Shown piece after piece: positions 61,698 through 64,000 of a DNA stretch of 64,000 nt. Both the position numbers and the translations under genes were made by a program. The stretch is from Typha latifolia. Taxonomy: Eukaryota; Streptophyta; Magnoliopsida; Poales; Typhaceae. The notes beneath the pieces were generated by a model. The model was not told the DNA's origin. It did no database searches and saw nothing but the letters and a program-made list of their open reading frames with translations. The stretch covers positions 10,033,501 through 10,097,500 of the forward strand of contig CM034102.1 in assembly GCA_019914945.1 (NCBI GenBank). The letters run 5' to 3'. The stretch's first letter is position 1. Each line of letters begins with the position of its first letter.

Positions 61698-61891
61698 TTT
61701 TTTCAACTTATGATACATTCATTTCTTCAGGATATATTAAAGATTTTCAGGTCTTTGATCCACATAGAGTGGGAAAAATTACTGTAGAGTTGCAAGGCAG
61801 GATAAAGGATTGTCGAGCCCTTACTTATAGACAGGACATTAGGGCTAAGGACATTGAACAGTACAGACTGCGAATGCTTCCGACACGTCAG
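55807..61891 (+). CDS. Mitochondrial-type ribosomal protein uS8 (S15a type II), 5' two exons
   Basis: Exon 1 (55807-55936) encodes [20 protein letters not shown] up to DRG in phase 1, followed by donor GTTTGC. Exon 2 (61731-61891, acceptor TTCTTCAG) continues [40 protein letters not shown], ending LPTRQ before donor GTTTGT. About 98 of roughly 130 residues are present. The last exon, expected to begin WGYVV and end near GGQVLGFF, is not found and probably lies beyond 64000. The start [10 protein letters not shown] (not MVRISVLNDAL) and the PHRVGKITV wording match the plant S15a type II proteins, duplicates of cytosolic S15a that serve as S8 of the mitochondrial small subunit. The 5.8-kb intron holds a minus-strand Copia element. 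Confidence 0.9.
56341..57432 (-). pseudogene. Copia reverse transcriptase, RNase H lost
   Basis: [16 protein letters not shown], then [40 protein letters not shown] and [16 protein letters not shown] (active site YVDD). A 31-base tandem duplication at 56566-56627 shifts the frame. The text then continues [20 protein letters not shown] and [14 protein letters not shown]. Immediately afterwards the polypurine tract and LTR begin, so the whole RNase H domain has been deleted. Confidence 0.9.
57433..58987 (-). pseudogene. Copia integrase
   Basis: After a [15 protein letters not shown] pre-integrase part (interrupted by a stop at 58708-58710) come the zinc-domain cysteines [11 protein letters not shown] and the catalytic core: [44 protein letters not shown] and [20 protein letters not shown]. 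The DDE residues appear to be kept. A TAG at 57433-57435 ends the open part and the same frame resumes directly at the reverse transcriptase. Confidence 0.9.
58993..60309 (-). pseudogene. Copia gag and protease
   Basis: Gag starts at 60309 ([17 protein letters not shown]) and continues through [17 protein letters not shown], a nonsense TAA at 59860-59862, [20 protein letters not shown] and the zinc knuckle [14 protein letters not shown]. The protease site reads [12 protein letters not shown]; Arg replaces the glycine of DSGAT, so it should be inactive. A frame change occurs at a T run near 59000-59010, just before the polyprotein continues. Confidence 0.88.
60580..61730. other. Remainder of uS8 intron 1
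   Basis: A/T-rich intron with no recognised coding sequence. A (TA)n run lies just before the exon 2 acceptor. Confidence 0.55.
61660..61693. repeat. (TA)n microsatellite
   Basis: A run of about 17 TA units, 38 bases upstream of the uS8 exon 2 acceptor. Length changes here could affect branch-point spacing. Confidence 0.95.
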
Positions 61892-64000
61892 GTTTGTATT
61901 GTTTAGTCATGCTTAAAAACATTTGTTTGTTACATTAGGTTGCATTCTTTGCAGAGTAGGTTCATGTATGCTTGTTTCTGCTTTGTATGTTAATGCATGT
62001 TCTGGACTATTTGTTATAGAGTGTTAGAACAATTAGGAACACATCCAATGACCTGCAAGTGCTCCATGATGGATAATAATATTTTCTTCTTGCCAAGCAA
62101 TAAATGCTTCATGTTTTAGTTGTTCTTTTCGCATGCATTCCAATGCCTCAATTAAGACAATCTACTGGGGAATCAGGTTTTGAAGAGATTGCTTTATGAA
62201 GTGACAGAATCCCTCTCAAGAAATATTTGCTGTTTCCATTGTGAAACCATAAAATTTTAATCTTGAGCATGTAACTTTTCAACATTTAGGGTCTCTTCTA
62301 GTACAATTGGACCAATCTTTGAGCAAACAAAGTTACGGAATACAAGAATTAAGTGAAGTAGCACTTAGGTTTAAAGATTGTTATGTTTATATTCCATCAC
62401 AAGAATAGACTTGAATTGCATGAAATTTCAATATGCAATGTTCATGATTCTATTGAGCTTTAATCCATCAATTACCTTCCATGAATGCATTGGCTAATTT
62501 AGAAAGTGGTTGAAGCCTAAAACATTTTGTAATTTTTTAGGGTTTCTCTTCATATATTTGCCTAACTTTACAACTTATTGTAAAAAATCTCAATGTTAGC
62601 GATATGATCCGGATCAGACTGAGCCACCTCATGGACATTATACTCGTGGCTTGAGTCACTTATCTAGCTAGTTGTTTATTTCAACACTAGATCTATTTTA
62701 ATTTCAATTTGTGATGGTCGATCTAGTTTATTGATGGTGATACCATTTGGGCCAAGCCAAGTTGCCTCGTTATTGCTTTTAGCTCTTAAAATTCTGGTTG
62801 CTTTGGGATAACCGAGAGTCTCTCTTTGGGTTAGCCAAGAGACATCTTTAGGTTAGATAAGAGACTGTCTTTGGGTTAGTCAAAGTAGTCTCCTTGTTAT
62901 TGCTTGTATCTCTTTGGATTTGGCTCTCATTATTACTTGTATTCAACCTAAGAATTAGTCATTCTTTATTTGTTGCTTTATATTTGATCCATGGGGTAGC
63001 CAAAAGGTCAAGATAGTTTGGGTAGCCATCTATATAACATTATGATGCACACTGTAATGAAGTATAAAATGGAATGAATTGAATTGAGGTAAACTGAATA
63101 TGCACATCATGATCACAATCAATACAGTAGTACAACATACTTATCATGTTCAACTAATGTGTGTATAACATGACATGCATCAATCCGGAGTTTCATATTC
63201 TTAAACTCGAGCTCACATAAAGTTTCGCCTATAGGCCATATCAACATTGTACAATAGGATATGCATCACTTCATACTACTAAGTTTTTAACTTAAGCTCA
63301 TGTAGAGCCATCCTTACAAGCCACATTAACACTCACACACGACCACACAAACACCCCTAATAAAGGGTAGACTATAATAATATAATCACATGACCATCAC
63401 CTAGTGAATAGCATGATCAATTACTTGTTGTAAACTAAAGACCTTAGTCGTAAGCCTAATCACACGAGTAAGTATCACACCGATACTACTCTTTGAGCCC
63501 TTGACTCCACATTATTACACCACTGTGCACAAATTTATGAGTTATCCCTTATGGATGCCCTTACCCTACGTTATCAGATACCCCGCTAGATCTATATCAT
63601 CATAATCTTTGCTCTCTAACTTAAATACCCTAAAGAGTTCGCCTCTTATTGATCGATAGTAAATTGCTCATCGCTCGACCAAACGACTATTTGATTATTT
63701 AGAATCAACAGACTGACACCGTAAACATAGGCTCTAATTTATAAGTATAGTAATGTCCCCTATCCGTAACCCTGACCGGTAGGTGTCGAGTACTATTGAG
63801 ACATAGAAATTATTCCCTTTATGATCATGCACGTGTGTACACAAACAAGAATAATGGAACAATCATCATTATTCATTATCATGTGCTATCATACATAATC
63901 TTATCCATAGGTATGCATAGAAATTATGATACACATAATAATGCCGAACAACAAGTTAGCATGTACTACTTGCATTAATAACAATAAAATAAATATATGT
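61892..64000. other. Probable uS8 intron 2, no gene seen
   Basis: It starts with the donor GTTTGT. I searched for the expected last exon (a WGYVV start) and did not find it. At 62815-62905 an imperfect ~30-base unit with TTTGGGTTAGCCAAGAGA recurs about three times. 63050-63990 is mixed sequence with many CATCA/ATGAT words and no recognisable element. Confidence 0.5.

Noticed and set aside
62815..62905. Possible CRISPR-like spaced repeats
   Set aside because: Only about three imperfect copies with no constant spacer length, in plant intron sequence.

Overview
The window is nuclear DNA of a flowering plant, probably a monocot. Host genes are spliced with GT-AG introns and diluted by retrotransposons, hAT-type DNA elements, microsatellites and fold-back repeats. 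Nothing bacterial, plastid or mitochondrial is visible. Species cannot be named from sequence alone; the monocot guess rests only on the grass-like style of the beta-glucosidase.

Three host genes can be reconstructed exon by exon. (1) A GH1 beta-glucosidase on the minus strand, 19433 to 4137, has 11 exons whose phases all agree and about 522 codons, and it looks intact. Its first two introns (7.6 kb and 3.4 kb) hold nearly all the inserted DNA, and a 59-base exon 2 sits alone at 11518-11576. (2) A five-KH-domain RNA-binding protein of the HEN4/RCF3 type on the minus strand, 40964 to about 27360, has seven exons and an 8-kb intron 4. It shows two anomalies: a reading-frame break in the proline-rich start of exon 1, and a compound microsatellite that has replaced the normal C-terminus. 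(3) The first two exons of a mitochondrial-type uS8 (S15a type II) ribosomal protein gene lie on the plus strand (55807-55936 and 61731-61891). A Copia element sits in the intron, and the last exon lies beyond the right edge.

Mobile DNA, left to right: a plus-strand gypsy LTR/gag scrap (1-725) abuts a decayed minus-strand gypsy element (726-about 3650). GH1 intron 2 holds two hAT-like non-autonomous elements with 8-bp target duplications. GH1 intron 1 holds a 1.6-kb tandem duplication that contains an LTR, plus a small LTR element. From 20.8 to 25.8 kb lies a graveyard of minus-strand gypsy pieces. KH intron 4 carries an hAT-type element that has captured a calcium-dependent protein kinase fragment, and a decayed chromovirus with both LTRs (30167-35665). 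From 41.2 to 53.9 kb a minus-strand LINE is interrupted by a chromovirus (about 42671-48430) and by a young Copia element (49109-53843, target duplication CAACC). From 53.9 to 55.4 kb is a long AT-rich fold-back structure. A second Copia element (56168-60574, non-canonical TA...CA ends, target duplication TTAGT) sits in uS8 intron 1.

I saw no CRISPR array, operon, phage or convincing new enzymatic system. The most unusual things are the packaged kinase fragment, the microsatellite-coded KH tail, the LTR families sharing clustered TTCGAA palindromes, and the fold-back block.
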